Source of the DNA: an uncultured Lachnospiraceae bacterium
GTDB lineage: Bacteria; Bacillota; Clostridia; Lachnospirales; Lachnospiraceae
Length of the DNA: 61,092 nucleotides
NCBI GenBank assembly: GCA_910587105.1
Contig: CAJUMB010000011.1
Location: forward strand, 12,025 to 73,116
Direction of reading: 5' to 3'
Made by a program: the position numbers and the translations under genes. Each line of letters opens with the position of its first letter. The first letter of the stretch is position 1. Positions 17,173-26,153 of the stretch are shown in pieces. The notes below the pieces were generated by a model. That model was not told where the DNA came from and did not search any database. It saw nothing but the letters and a program-made list of their open reading frames with translations.

Positions 17173-18621
17173 CTATTTTATTTCAGGCATATTCTCCGTC
17201 AAAATTTCTGTGATTCGAATTCCAAAATTGTCCTCGACTACTACCACGTCACCTCTGGCAACACATTGTCCGTTTACGAATAAATCCACCTGTTCTCCAG
17301 CCATTTTATCCAAAACCACCAGGGATCCCTTAGTAAATTCCAGAATGTCTCTGACCAGCTTTCTGGTGCGCCCGATTTCCACGGAAACTTCCAAAGGTAC
17401 ACCGAGAATCATATCCATATTCTCTTCCTGCTCTTCTCCTGCCAGTCTTCCCGATAAGGGATCGGAAGGCATTGGATGAACATTCAGTTTTTTGGGATCT
17501 GCACTTGGCCGCTGCTGCATCTGAGTCATCATCACCTGCTGCATCTGGCTCATCATCTGAGTCATCTGCGCCATTTGATTCATCATCTGCTCCGTCAGCG
17601 CATTGTTCACAGGCATTGCTGCCTGAGACATAACCGGCTGCTGAACTGCCGGCATCTCCTGAGGCTGTACAGGTATCGGTGCTGGTGCCGGCTGCGGTGT
17701 AGGCGTCACAGCTGGTGCCGGCTGTGGCGCTGCAACTGCGGCAGGCTGCGGTGCTTCTGCTGCTGGAGCTGGTTCCGATGCTGTCTCGGAAGGTCCACCA
17801 CCTGCCAGAAGAGCTTCAATTTCCTCCTGGCTCATCATACGGTTGGATGTTTCCTCAGCCGCTGGTTCCGGTGCTGCAGGTTCAGAAGACTCCTCTGCAC
17901 CACCTGCCAGAAGAGCTTCAATTTCCTCCTGGCTCATCATACGGTTAGAGGATTCCTCTGCCACAGGTTCCGGTGCCGGTTCTGCTGCAGGGGCTGCAGC
18001 TGGTTCTGGTTCCGGCTCATCATCGTCAAAGTCCGGAAGGAAGCCTTTCACAAGCTTCTTAGCCAGATCTGTGGGCATCAGGTTCATAAACTCACTTTCC
18101 AAATTATCCCCAATGCGCAGTAAAAATTTCACACAGATCATCACTTCTTCATCTGCGAAGTAATGCTCTTTAAATTTATGCACATCCTCAATTTCTGTGG
18201 AAGTAGGTGTTGAAATATTCACCGTCTCCCCCAGAAACTCAGAAAGTGCGGTGGAGGAAGCCCCCATCATCTGATTCATGACCTCACAGATCGCACTGAT
18301 GTTGATCTCATTCATCTCAAACTGATCGTCAGGAATTTCCATTCCCATCATCATTTCTACGATCATCTTCACATCAGTACGTTTGAGAAGCATAATATTA
18401 CTTCCGCGAAGTCCTTCTACATAGGTAATTTCCACTCCTACAGCTGGTTCCAGTTCTTCGAATTCAAACTTCTTTTTTTCAACTACTTTTACCACAGGAG
18501 TTGTAATATCAACCCGCACATTCAGCAATGTAGAAAGAGCCGTAGCAGAAGCACCAAGGCTGATGTTGAGTATTTCACCTACGGCATCTATCTCTAATGT
18601 GCTAAACTCTTTAAAACTCAT
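17173..18621 (-). CDS. fliY: Flagellar switch/CheY-P phosphatase FliY
   Basis: FliY combines a CheC-like domain with a FliN-type C-ring domain. Two phosphatase motifs are visible: DAVGEILNISLGASATALS (about residue 12-30) and SAICEVMNQMMGASSTALS. The FliN/SpoA domain fills the last ~85 residues (LEVSVEIGRTRKLVRDILEF). A Pro/Ala/Glu-rich linker joins them. Unusually, the CheY-P-binding peptide that sits at the N-terminus of Bacillus FliY is absent there. Two copies of a like motif (MMSQEEIEALLAGG) lie in the linker at residues ~227-242 and ~261-276. Total length is 482 residues, longer than Bacillus FliY (about 380). Confidence 0.94.
   Translation of the reverse strand: MSFKEFSTLEIDAVGEILNISLGASATALSTLLNVRVDITTPVVKVVEKKKFEFEELEPAVGVEITYVEGLRGSNIMLLKRTDVKMIVEMMMGMEIPDDQFEMNEINISAICEVMNQMMGASSTALSEFLGETVNISTPTSTEIEDVHKFKEHYFADEEVMICVKFLLRIGDNLESEFMNLMPTDLAKKLVKGFLPDFDDDEPEPEPAAAPAAEPAPEPVAEESSNRMMSQEEIEALLAGGAEESSEPAAPEPAAEETSNRMMSQEEIEALLAGGGPSETASEPAPAAEAPQPAAVAAPQPAPAVTPTPQPAPAPIPVQPQEMPAVQQPVMSQAAMPVNNALTEQMMNQMAQMTQMMSQMQQVMMTQMQQRPSADPKKLNVHPMPSDPLSGRLAGEEQEENMDMILGVPLEVSVEIGRTRKLVRDILEFTKGSLVVLDKMAGEQVDLFVNGQCVARGDVVVVEDNFGIRITEILTENMPEIK
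17796..17844 (-). repeat. Second copy of a 49-bp in-frame repeat inside fliY
   Basis: Identical over 49 bp to 17898-17946 and offset by 102 bp (34 codons). It encodes the second NRMMSQEEIEALLAGG peptide of the FliY linker. Confidence 0.95.
17898..17946 (-). repeat. First copy of a 49-bp in-frame repeat inside fliY
   Basis: Identical over 49 bp to 17796-17844. It encodes the first NRMMSQEEIEALLAGG peptide. The perfect match at the DNA level indicates a recent duplication or ongoing gene conversion. Confidence 0.95.
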
Positions 18622-18671
18622 ATCATCTTACTCTCTTTCCGTGTATTTGGATAAAATACCCAATGATTTTG

Positions 18672-19112
18672 CTACTTAATTTCAAGAGCTTTCTGTGCCA
18701 TAGTTTTCAAAGAATTAAATGCCGTAATATTGGCTTCATAAGACCTGGTCGCTGACATACTATCAACAGTTTCCTTAATCAAATCCACATTCGGCAGAGA
18801 CACATACCCATCTTCATCGGCATCCGGGTGATCCGGATTATATACACGTTTAAATTCACTTTCATCTTCAATGATCTGTGATACCCGGACACCGCCTTTA
18901 GTCGTTTCATGATTATTCTGTGCTGCCAGCAGTGCCTGCCTGAAAGTATTGTTTCCTATTTCTTCCAGCACCACCAGTTTGCGCCGGTAAGGACCGCCGC
19001 CTTCTGTCCTGGTTGTCTCGATATTTGCAATGTTCTCTGAAGCCACATCCAGTCTCATTCTCTGAGCAGTCAATGCGGACGCGCTAATATTAAATGAACT
19101 TAGAAAAGACAT
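18672..19112 (-). CDS. flgC: Flagellar basal-body rod protein FlgC
   Basis: The 146-residue protein opens with FNISASALTAQRMRLDVASE and NIANIETTRTEGGGPYRRK, and ends with YVSLPNVDLIKETVDSMSAT and RSYEANITAFNSLKTMAQKA. Both are diagnostic of FlgC, a proximal rod subunit. In most Firmicutes flgC lies between flgB and fliE; here it sits between cheY and fliY, about 12.8 kb further down the same run. GGAGGAG precedes the ATG, so expression looks normal. Confidence 0.95.
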   Translation of the reverse strand: MSFLSSFNISASALTAQRMRLDVASENIANIETTRTEGGGPYRRKLVVLEEIGNNTFRQALLAAQNNHETTKGGVRVSQIIEDESEFKRVYNPDHPDADEDGYVSLPNVDLIKETVDSMSATRSYEANITAFNSLKTMAQKALEIK

Positions 19113-19127
19113 GTCCCCTCCTCCTAA

Positions 19128-19490
19128 TCAGGCATCTACAATACTGGACACTGTTTTCAAAATACGATCCGGTTTAAAAGGTTTTACAATAAAATCTTTT
19201 GCTCCTGACTTAATTGCGTCAATAACCATGCTCTCCTGTCCCATGGCGGAACACATTACAATATTAGCGTTGGGATCTTTACTTTTAATTGCCTTCAGCG
19301 CTTCCAATCCATCCATATTGGGCATGGTGATATCCATCAGCACCAGATCCGGCTTAATATCATTGTATGTTTCCACAGCCTGCATCCCGTCTGCCGCTTC
19401 ATACAAATCAGTATACCCTGCTTTTGTCAATGTTTCTTTTACCATCATTCTCATAAACGCCGCATCATCTACTAATAAAATTTTCGCCAT
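19128..19490 (-). CDS. cheY: Chemotaxis response regulator CheY
   Basis: A stand-alone 120-residue receiver domain. It shows the acidic pair in ILLVDDAAFMR, the phospho-acceptor Asp in DLVLMDITMPNMDG and the conserved Lys in FIVKPFKPDR. Phosphorylated CheY acts on the motor switch (FliM/FliY), and FliY and CheC here would dephosphorylate it. It lies between fliM and flgC. Confidence 0.95.
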   Translation of the reverse strand: MAKILLVDDAAFMRMMVKETLTKAGYTDLYEAADGMQAVETYNDIKPDLVLMDITMPNMDGLEALKAIKSKDPNANIVMCSAMGQESMVIDAIKSGAKDFIVKPFKPDRILKTVSSIVDA

Positions 19491-19526
19491 TTTTCATACC
19501 TCTCTTGCTTATTATTATAAAATGAA

Positions 19527-20597
19527 TTAAATCACTTCGGTTTCCAGTTCTTCCAGTTCCTGTTCATACTCTACGACAAGCCTTCGCAGATCTTCGTCAT
19601 CTGCTATTCTTTTCTCAATCTTGACTGCCATATTCTTCTTATGAACTCCCAGTCTTCCAATAAACCACGGCTGCTTTTCCACATAAAGTGCCACATGGGA
19701 TTCTTTGGGCTTATTCAGGTCAATGACATCGCCCACATGTAAATTATACAGGTCTTCCAGACTAATTTCCACAGCCCCCAGTTTTGCATTCACATGCAGT
19801 GCAGAATCACGAATACTGTCCATGATACCTTCACGGATACTTTCATCTTTTTTGTCGTCATCCAGATTGACATTCTTCTTCCGGTCAATGGTGTTGAAAA
19901 TATCCGTGAGCAGATTTCCGGGAATACAAATATTAATATTTCCCGTTAAATCCCCAAACTGTACATTTAAAACAATAATAGCAACCGTCTCATCTATACT
20001 GATGTCCTGGAACATGCTGGGGTCTTGCTCCACACGTTCCAACTCTGTCTCTATACGAATATAGGTGGACCATGCGTCTTTCAGCGGCGCGACGAAATAC
20101 CCCATGATCTTCCGGTATATTACATTTTCAATAGATGTATACACATATCCACTGTCAATGCTGTTGTCATCTCCTGACCCGCCCATCATACGGTCGATCA
20201 TATTTACCATCAATCTGGGAGAAATATGCATCAGCACTGATGGATTCGCCGTCTGTTCTGTAAGGGATACATGAACCAATGTCATAATATCTGTATCTGC
20301 CAGCGCATTGTTGAATTCATAATACCGCTGTTCTTCCACATCCATAACTTCCATATCACTGGTCATCCGGAACAAACTGTTCATTTGCGAAGCTGCGATT
20401 CTCGAATAATTTTCAAAAATGCTGCGGAGCAGTTTCAGCTTCTCCTTCGTGAATTTTTTCGGACTATAGAAATCATACTTCCTGTATGTCTGCTCTTTCT
20501 TCTTTTCTTCTTCCTGGGAGGTTGCGCCGCCGTCACCCCCTTCCTTCATAGAATTAAGAAGGGCATCTATCTGGCTTTGCGATAATACTTCAGACAT
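19527..20597 (-). CDS. fliM: Flagellar motor switch protein FliM
   Basis: The 356-residue protein begins MSEVLSQSQIDALLNSMKEG, the CheY-P-binding peptide of FliM. The CheC-like middle domain follows (YDFYSPKKFTKEKLKLLRSI, LMHISPRLMVNMIDRMMGG), then the SpoA-type C-terminal domain. It forms the C ring and receives the CheY signal. It lies directly after motB; the usual preceding fliL is missing. Confidence 0.96.
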   Translation of the reverse strand: MSEVLSQSQIDALLNSMKEGGDGGATSQEEEKKKEQTYRKYDFYSPKKFTKEKLKLLRSIFENYSRIAASQMNSLFRMTSDMEVMDVEEQRYYEFNNALADTDIMTLVHVSLTEQTANPSVLMHISPRLMVNMIDRMMGGSGDDNSIDSGYVYTSIENVIYRKIMGYFVAPLKDAWSTYIRIETELERVEQDPSMFQDISIDETVAIIVLNVQFGDLTGNINICIPGNLLTDIFNTIDRKKNVNLDDDKKDESIREGIMDSIRDSALHVNAKLGAVEISLEDLYNLHVGDVIDLNKPKESHVALYVEKQPWFIGRLGVHKKNMAVKIEKRIADDEDLRRLVVEYEQELEELETEVI

Positions 20598-20624
20598 TTT
20601 TGCACTCCTTTGTCCTCGTCCTGG

Positions 20625-21386
20625 CTATTGGCCATATATCTGATTATAATACGTATCCAGATTTTGTTCAACAGCTCCAGTACGGGTAATTAAAATTTCT
20701 ACCCTGCGGTTCTTCGCCCGCCCCTCCGGTGTGTCAAAACCGGCAATCGGCCTGAACTGTCCAAAACCGGAACTAACCATTTTCGCAGGGTCAATATCAC
20801 TGACCTGCTGCAGATACGCCACCACCTCTGCGGAACGCTCCGCCGACAGAAGCCTGTCTGTATGGGCCTCATTGGGAACTGTAGGATCCCCCTGGGATGT
20901 ATGTCCAAGCACCTGTATCTGCTCAATGGAATCACTCACTCCTGACATGGCCTGGCCAAATGCCTGAAGAATAGGTTTGCCATCATCTCGTAATACAGAA
21001 CTGTCCCCATCAAAGAAAACCATATCCTGAAAGGTGATAAACGCAAACCCTTCTCCCCCTTCCACGGATACGCTGTCTCCCATATTCTGCTGTTGGACAA
21101 GTTCCTGAAGAGTATAATACAAATCTTCAAAATCATCAATCATCTTGGGCTTATCCATACCGCCTTCTACGTCATTATCACCCTCTTTTAAATCACTGTC
21201 AGTGACAATCTGCGATACAGAATCGGCACCCGGGTTAAAGCTCTTGACGATAATCTCCCATTTCTGCTGATCAACAGAAGAAATCGAATACAGTAAAACG
21301 AAAAAGCACAAAAGCAGCGTTACCATATCCCCATATGTATCCATCCAGTTGGCACCGCCCTCTGCTGCTGGCTGACGCTTCTTCAT
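20625..21386 (-). CDS. motB: Flagellar stator protein MotB
   Basis: A short cytosolic N-terminus is followed by one membrane helix with the proton-carrying Asp20 (WMDTYGDMVTLLLCFFVLLY). The OmpA-like peptidoglycan-binding domain follows (QVLGHTSQGD, LSAERSAEVVAYLQQ, VSSGFGQFRPIAG, GRAKNRRVEI). It forms the stator with MotA and anchors it to the wall. Length (253 residues) is normal. Here motA and motB are inside the main flagellar operon, unlike in Bacillus. Confidence 0.95.
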   Translation of the reverse strand: MKKRQPAAEGGANWMDTYGDMVTLLLCFFVLLYSISSVDQQKWEIIVKSFNPGADSVSQIVTDSDLKEGDNDVEGGMDKPKMIDDFEDLYYTLQELVQQQNMGDSVSVEGGEGFAFITFQDMVFFDGDSSVLRDDGKPILQAFGQAMSGVSDSIEQIQVLGHTSQGDPTVPNEAHTDRLLSAERSAEVVAYLQQVSDIDPAKMVSSGFGQFRPIAGFDTPEGRAKNRRVEILITRTGAVEQNLDTYYNQIYGQ

Positions 21387-21442
21387 ATGCTACTCACCAC
21401 CTTGCCTGATCATCTCTATTTCCTGGTTACCACTCTGCCCCA

Positions 21443-22234
21443 TTATTCTCCACCGCTCTCTGACTCCAGAAGTTTCAGCTGCTGTTTCGTATCCAGGAAT
21501 GTTACCAGACGTTCCTTCAAACTCTTGGGATTGTCTCCTGTCTGGATGCCCAGCACTCCTTCGATAATCAACTGCTTATATAGAATCTCTTCCTCATTAC
21601 GAATACGCAGTTTTTTGGCAATGGGCGAAAAAAGCAGGTTTGCCAGGATACAGCCGTAGAATGTGGTGATCATAGCCACAGACATGTTCTCACCGATATC
21701 ACTGGCGCCGCCTGCATCCAGGTTCAGACCTTTCAACATGTTAATCAGACCTACCAGTGTACCAATCATACCGAAAGCCGGAGCAAAAGCAGACGCCTTA
21801 TCCCAGATTCCTGCACAGTCCTCGTGACGCGCCGCCATATTGTCCACAGAGCCTTCCAGCATTTCCCGCACTTTTTCTGCCTCCACGGCATCCACCACCA
21901 GCATAACCGCCTGCTTGAAGAAGGGATCCTGCAGAGCATTGGCCTTTTCTTCCAGCGCTAAAAGTCCATTCTTTCTGGCTATCTGAGCCATGTCAATCAG
22001 CTGGTCAATGGTGGACGCAGCTTCGAACTTCTTCCCGCTCATGAGCATTCCCATATGCTTACCCATTGATTTCAGCTTGTTCAGAGGATAGCTGGCAATA
22101 ACTGCCGCCAAAGTTCCCCCCACAACAATCAATATACTGGCCGGGTCCCAGAAATTGCCCAACTTATCAAAAGTAATTCCCTGTACAATCAGAGCTGCAC
22201 CGATTAGTACACCCAATATACTTGTAATATCCAT
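21443..22234 (-). CDS. motA: Flagellar stator protein MotA
   Basis: Four membrane segments and the MotA/TolQ/ExbB-type block FAPAFGMIGTLVGLINMLKG and ITTFYGCILANLLFSPIAKK identify the stator ion channel. The product has 263 residues with the usual large cytosolic loop. It lies between flbD and motB, which begins 57 bp further. Confidence 0.96.
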   Translation of the reverse strand: MDITSILGVLIGAALIVQGITFDKLGNFWDPASILIVVGGTLAAVIASYPLNKLKSMGKHMGMLMSGKKFEAASTIDQLIDMAQIARKNGLLALEEKANALQDPFFKQAVMLVVDAVEAEKVREMLEGSVDNMAARHEDCAGIWDKASAFAPAFGMIGTLVGLINMLKGLNLDAGGASDIGENMSVAMITTFYGCILANLLFSPIAKKLRIRNEEEILYKQLIIEGVLGIQTGDNPKSLKERLVTFLDTKQQLKLLESESGGE

Positions 22235-22325
22235 TTATAATGCCTCCATTACGTAATTCTCTTTCTCATCCTTTCTTTCGGGATAAACCTGCCTGATGAC
22301 ACATCCATCGCCCTGGCTGAGAGTT

Positions 22326-22532
22326 TCAGTGCCGGCGGATCGTCCGCTCAAATTCCTTGATCCTCGCATTGTACTCAATGGTTTTCTGAATGATTTCCTC
22401 CACGCTCTCCTGCACCAGGTAATACCGCCCTGTATCCATAGAAATTTTTGATTCAGGAATCGTCTCCACACACTCAATGCGGTCGCCGTTAATCACAATC
22501 AGCTCCCCATTAATCTTAGTTAATTGGATCAT
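22326..22532 (-). CDS. flbD: Small flagellar protein FlbD family
   Basis: The 68-residue product begins MIQLTKINGELIVINGDRIE, the FlbD-family signature, and continues with the usual VETIPESKISMDTGRYYLVQ. The Firmicutes flbD (SwrD in Bacillus) raises stator power; it is unrelated to the Caulobacter regulator of the same name. Its position after flgE and before motA supports this. Confidence 0.9.
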   Translation of the reverse strand: MIQLTKINGELIVINGDRIECVETIPESKISMDTGRYYLVQESVEEIIQKTIEYNARIKEFERTIRRH

Positions 22533-22609
22533 ATAGTTTTGCTTCCTCCTCGTTAAACTCCTGCTGTCATCGGCCCGGCAGCTCTTAGCAGTCCAAATGG
22601 CAACAAAAT

Positions 22610-22639
22610 CCTAAGAAGCGCTGTGACACGCTTCTTAGG
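22610..22639 (-). terminator. Hairpin in the flgE-flbD gap (attenuator-like)
   Basis: A perfect 11-bp stem (22610-22620 CCTAAGAAGCG with 22629-22639) encloses 8 bases and is followed on the minus strand by ATTTTGTTG. It starts 9 bp after the flgE stop codon. The T run is short, so partial termination or mRNA 3'-end protection for the highly needed hook protein is likely, with read-through to flbD-motAB. Confidence 0.65.
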
Positions 22640-22647
22640 CAAAATTA

Positions 22648-23598
22648 TTACCGTTTCATATTGACAAGTTCCTGAAGCATCTCATCTGTCACTGTAATAA
22701 TTTTTGTATTCGCCTGGTAACCTCTCTGGGTGGTGATCATCTCAGAGAATTCTTTTGCCAGGTCTACGTTGGGCATTTCCAGGTAGCCGGATAAGATTGA
22801 ACCCAGGATAGCTCCTGATTCTCCAATGGTACACGCTCCTGTATTATCGCCGATTTGATAATAGTATCCGGAAGTACTCTGCAGACCGTTCACGTTTTGG
22901 GCAGCAGCCAATGCAATCTTTCCCATTGTAATTTTCTTTTCCCCTACCGCCGTATATCCTACCACAGTACCATCGCTCATGATCCGGTATGACTGACATT
23001 TGTACATACCGTTTGGAAGTACATCTGGGTCATTTTGCGCAGGATTATCTGCCTGAGGTATTTTGATTCTATTTATTGGCTTTGTTGTATCAAACGTCAC
23101 CTCATTAGTAGTTGCATCGACATCCGGCTGATATCCATAGACATAGTATCCATTATTATCAACGAGATATCCTTCATTATCCACTGTCAAAATTCCAACC
23201 CTTGACAAATTCACACCATCTATAGTTGATAAATCTGCATTTGCAGGAATCTCGTCTGTATCCATAGCACTCCTGACAATCAAGAATCCGGTTCCATCAA
23301 TCATAATATCCAAATCCTGTCCTGTCTGATAAGGAGTACTCTTACTGAAATCACGGCTGATGGATGACATTCTCACACCATATCCCACCTGAGAAGCATT
23401 GATACCGCCCAGACCGCCTGCACTATTAGCATTTCCCGCAGTAGAATTCGTAGTATTCGTATACAGGGCATCCATAAAGTTAGCGCTTCCCGCTTTATAT
23501 CCCCATGTATTAACATTGGCAATATTATTGCCGATAACATCCAGCTTAGACTGATGAGTACGCAGGCCTGCAACACCTGCAAACATTGATCTGACCAT
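22648..23598 (-). CDS. flgE: Flagellar hook protein FlgE
   Basis: This 316-residue axial protein begins MVRSMFAGVAGLRTHQSKLD with VIGNNIANVNTWGYK, and ends with YLEMPNVDLAKEFSEMITTQ and RGYQANTKIITVTDEMLQ, both typical of FlgE. The central DLDIMIDGTGFLIV motif is also present. It forms the flexible hook. The protein is shorter than enteric FlgE (about 400), with a small central D1/D2 part. It is preceded by AAAGGAAA and followed by a hairpin. Confidence 0.94.
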   Translation of the reverse strand: MVRSMFAGVAGLRTHQSKLDVIGNNIANVNTWGYKAGSANFMDALYTNTTNSTAGNANSAGGLGGINASQVGYGVRMSSISRDFSKSTPYQTGQDLDIMIDGTGFLIVRSAMDTDEIPANADLSTIDGVNLSRVGILTVDNEGYLVDNNGYYVYGYQPDVDATTNEVTFDTTKPINRIKIPQADNPAQNDPDVLPNGMYKCQSYRIMSDGTVVGYTAVGEKKITMGKIALAAAQNVNGLQSTSGYYYQIGDNTGACTIGESGAILGSILSGYLEMPNVDLAKEFSEMITTQRGYQANTKIITVTDEMLQELVNMKR

Positions 23599-23702
23599 AA
23601 TTTTAATTTCCTTTCTATAATTCTGTCAAAACCTGTTGAAGTTTTTCGTGCTGACGCTCTCTGCCAGTCGGGCAGAGGGCAAAGCCTCCGTTATGGTCCG
23701 GC

Positions 23703-24089
23703 CTATACCAGCACAGCACTGTCAATATTTGTAAAAATGTTATCCCGCATCTCAGAACCCGACATGGACGTGATCACCGTATTATTGGGAACATTCACAA
23801 TAAAAGCCCCCTGGGAACTTATGATTACCACATCCTTCGCCCCCTTGGCACGCGCCTTGTCCACTGCTTCATTGATGCTGTTAAGAAGGTTCTCCGTCAC
23901 CTGAATCCCCCGCTGCTGTACACGCTGGGCTGCGTGCTTGGAAAACTGCACTCCCTGCTGTTGGTTCATCCGCTCCTGAAGCAGCTGGCCGAAACTGCCT
24001 GCCACGCCTCCTGCGGCTCCCCGTTCTATCTGCAGCTGACGGACACTTTTCAATTCGGAAACCTGATTTACCTTTTCTAACATATCCAT
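23703..24089 (-). CDS. Flagellar operon protein, TIGR02530 type
   Basis: The conserved core FSKHAAQRVQQRGIQ, INEAVDKARAKGAKDVVIIS and FIVNVPNNTVITSM defines a small family found only between flgD and flgE in Firmicutes operons. Its function is not established; hook assembly is inferred from place. The product has about 128 residues. I place the start at ATG 24089 (MDMLEKV) or 24083; no strong ribosome binding site is visible and the frame continues upstream, so the start is uncertain. Confidence 0.85.
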   Translation of the reverse strand: MDMLEKVNQVSELKSVRQLQIERGAAGGVAGSFGQLLQERMNQQQGVQFSKHAAQRVQQRGIQVTENLLNSINEAVDKARAKGAKDVVIISSQGAFIVNVPNNTVITSMSGSEMRDNIFTNIDSAVLV

Positions 24090-24192
24090 CACCACTTTCT
24101 GACATCGTCCCTTATGCGTTCTAGCGGCATTTCTTTTCCATCTTTCCCAGCTTAGCAAGCCTTCCCTGGCCCGCTCCTAATTCTTAAAAGCT

Positions 24193-24753
24193 TTACGCCT
24201 GAGAGACTTCCTGGTTCTGATTTCCCTCTGTACTCTCATTCCCACTGCTGTCCTGGCCGCCTTCAACTTTATCATCGCTTTCTTCTTTGTCTTTCACTTC
24301 ACCGATACTCATAACCTGGGACAGCGGATATCCTTTTCCATCCACATAGACCATGGGAGTCCCTTCAAAAAGGCTCACGCCTTCTACTGTACCTGTTATC
24401 TTCTCCCCAGTGGCTTTGCCATCATCGTCTACCAGTGCAATGGTCACTTCCTTGCCCATCATACCTGTGGCATAGCTGGTCATGTTCACCATCAAAACAT
24501 CATTGGTGGCACCTGTCATGTTTGTAACAGACTGGGTCATAGAATTCATGGCGCTGATGCTGGACATCTGTGTCATGGTAGACATCATCTCGCTGTTGGA
24601 CATGGGATTTGTCATATCCTGATACCGCAGCTGCGCAGCCAGCAACTTCATAAAGTCTGTGGTGGTCAGCTCCTTGCTGGGCGCTTCCAGTGTATACGTC
24701 CGTTCATAATGATATCCACTATTCGAAGCTCCTGAAACTCCACTCGTTGGCAT
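24193..24753 (-). CDS. flgD: Hook assembly protein FlgD (hook cap)
   Basis: The 186-residue product has the FlgD N-terminal motif LTTTDFMKLLAAQLRYQDMT followed by NPMSNSEMMSTMTQMSSISA. FlgD caps the growing hook and is discarded later. A short C-terminal domain (KEVTIALVDDDGK, GTPMVYVDGKGYPLSQVMSI) is followed by an acidic, Gln/Asn-rich tail. It lies 18 bp after fliK in the usual order. Confidence 0.94.
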   Translation of the reverse strand: MPTSGVSGASNSGYHYERTYTLEAPSKELTTTDFMKLLAAQLRYQDMTNPMSNSEMMSTMTQMSSISAMNSMTQSVTNMTGATNDVLMVNMTSYATGMMGKEVTIALVDDDGKATGEKITGTVEGVSLFEGTPMVYVDGKGYPLSQVMSIGEVKDKEESDDKVEGGQDSSGNESTEGNQNQEVSQA

Positions 24754-24771
24754 ATCAAACCTCCTTAATTT

Positions 24772-26031
24772 CTATATCAGTCCTAATCTCAATTGCTGCA
24801 GGAAATCCTGAGTATCCTCTGAGGTATGTTCCTGTTCTTCTTTTTGTTCCTGCTGTTGCTGCTGTTGAGAATTTCTTTGTTCTTTGTACTGTTCCAGATA
24901 ATTTTCTTCCTGCTGGTCCACCACCACTGTGGTCGGTGTCCCCAGATTTTTCTCCATAATCTGTGCAATATTTTTCGCCCCTGCGGACAATGCCTCCATG
25001 GTTTTATCATTGGAACACACAATGGATATGGTGACTTTTTCTGCCGCATAGGCCACCTTGATTGCAAGTCTGCCAAGGTTTTCCGGATGAATCTGAATCT
25101 CAAATTCCTGTTTTCCCACTGCAGTCTTATCCCTCAGCTGTTGTACCAGTTGATTTATCAGCTCCTGAGAATTTCCTGCCCGTATATGTACTGGCTGCTG
25201 AGGTCCTGCTGTTTGCTGAATTCTGTCTGCCGCTGTCTCGGGCCGGATCATATGCTCTGCAGAATATAACAGACCATCTGTATGTTCAGCCTCTTCCCGG
25301 CCATTCTCAGACAACTGCCTGAATTCCTGGCTGGATACGGCTTCTGGCTGCTGTACCACTGTCTGCAGATCCTGAGACTCTCCCTGCACTTCTGTTCCCG
25401 GCACGGCATCTCTGATTCCCCTCTGGAGAGATATCTTTGATGTCTGTTGCTTTTCTGGCAGCTCACCTGCTGTCTGTGCCTCCTGCATCATAGACGCAAA
25501 ACCATCTGCCGCAGTAACAGTTTCTCCCGCATTTTCCACCTGAGTCAAAAGCTCATTTCCCGGTACTGTCTGCATTTCCACTGATCCATCCCCGCCGTCT
25601 GCGGTGATCATCATCTCAGAAACCAGCGGCATCTCCGGCACACTTTCTTCCAGACCACTGGAATCCGAAACCACCTGCAGTACAGCAGGGCTGCTGTTCA
25701 TCAGAAAAGCCATCATATGTACACCTGCTGTCTCAGCTAAAGATTCTTCGGCAGATGTGCCGTCTTCACTTTCCGCATTCTCTGGCTGATTCTCTGACGT
25801 CTGCTGTTTTTCCGTTTTCCCGGCCGCTTCCGGCTTTGCTATCTTCTCATCATCGGAAGCATTGCTGCCTGCCGCCGTCTCCTTTGAGGCACTCCTTTCC
25901 GGAGAATTCTGAAGCAGATCGCGGAAACGGTCTTTCTGATCGGTTTTTCCAGATTTTCCTGACGCTTTGGATGCCTGGATATGCTGAACTGCCCGGTTCA
26001 TGGGATTCAATTGCGGCATCATATTTTCCAT
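24772..26031 (-). CDS. fliK: Hook-length control protein FliK
   Basis: A 419-residue protein with a long, low-complexity, Gln/Glu/Ser-rich N-terminal part and a C-terminal Flg_hook domain (EFEIQIHPENLGRLAIKVAY, AEKVTISIVCSNDKTMEAL). FliK acts as a ruler and triggers the FlhB export switch. I chose ATG 26031 (MENMMPQ) because GAAAGG and AGGAGG lie just upstream; the frame extends to 26121 without a good site. The C-terminus is Gln-rich (NSQQQQQQEQKEEQE). Confidence 0.9.
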   Translation of the reverse strand: MENMMPQLNPMNRAVQHIQASKASGKSGKTDQKDRFRDLLQNSPERSASKETAAGSNASDDEKIAKPEAAGKTEKQQTSENQPENAESEDGTSAEESLAETAGVHMMAFLMNSSPAVLQVVSDSSGLEESVPEMPLVSEMMITADGGDGSVEMQTVPGNELLTQVENAGETVTAADGFASMMQEAQTAGELPEKQQTSKISLQRGIRDAVPGTEVQGESQDLQTVVQQPEAVSSQEFRQLSENGREEAEHTDGLLYSAEHMIRPETAADRIQQTAGPQQPVHIRAGNSQELINQLVQQLRDKTAVGKQEFEIQIHPENLGRLAIKVAYAAEKVTISIVCSNDKTMEALSAGAKNIAQIMEKNLGTPTTVVVDQQEENYLEQYKEQRNSQQQQQQEQKEEQEHTSEDTQDFLQQLRLGLI

Positions 26032-26153
26032 CCTTTCATCAACCTCCTTTCTCTGAAATAAAACTTTAAGTTTACCTGTTGCCAATTCTATATAGTAAAA
26101 CTGCCCGGCTGTTTTCAGCAAAACAACCCCTGCAGGTCTACCCGTTTTCTAAT

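Noticed and set aside
17476..18163. Long plus-strand frames opposite fliY
   Set aside because: They are shadows of the repetitive Pro/Ala-rich fliY linker, with His/Cys/Arg-rich nonsense composition.
22235..22477. An 80-codon minus-strand frame between flbD and motA, considered as fliL
   Set aside because: Most of it overlaps flbD in another frame and it has no membrane helix or FliL-like sequence.
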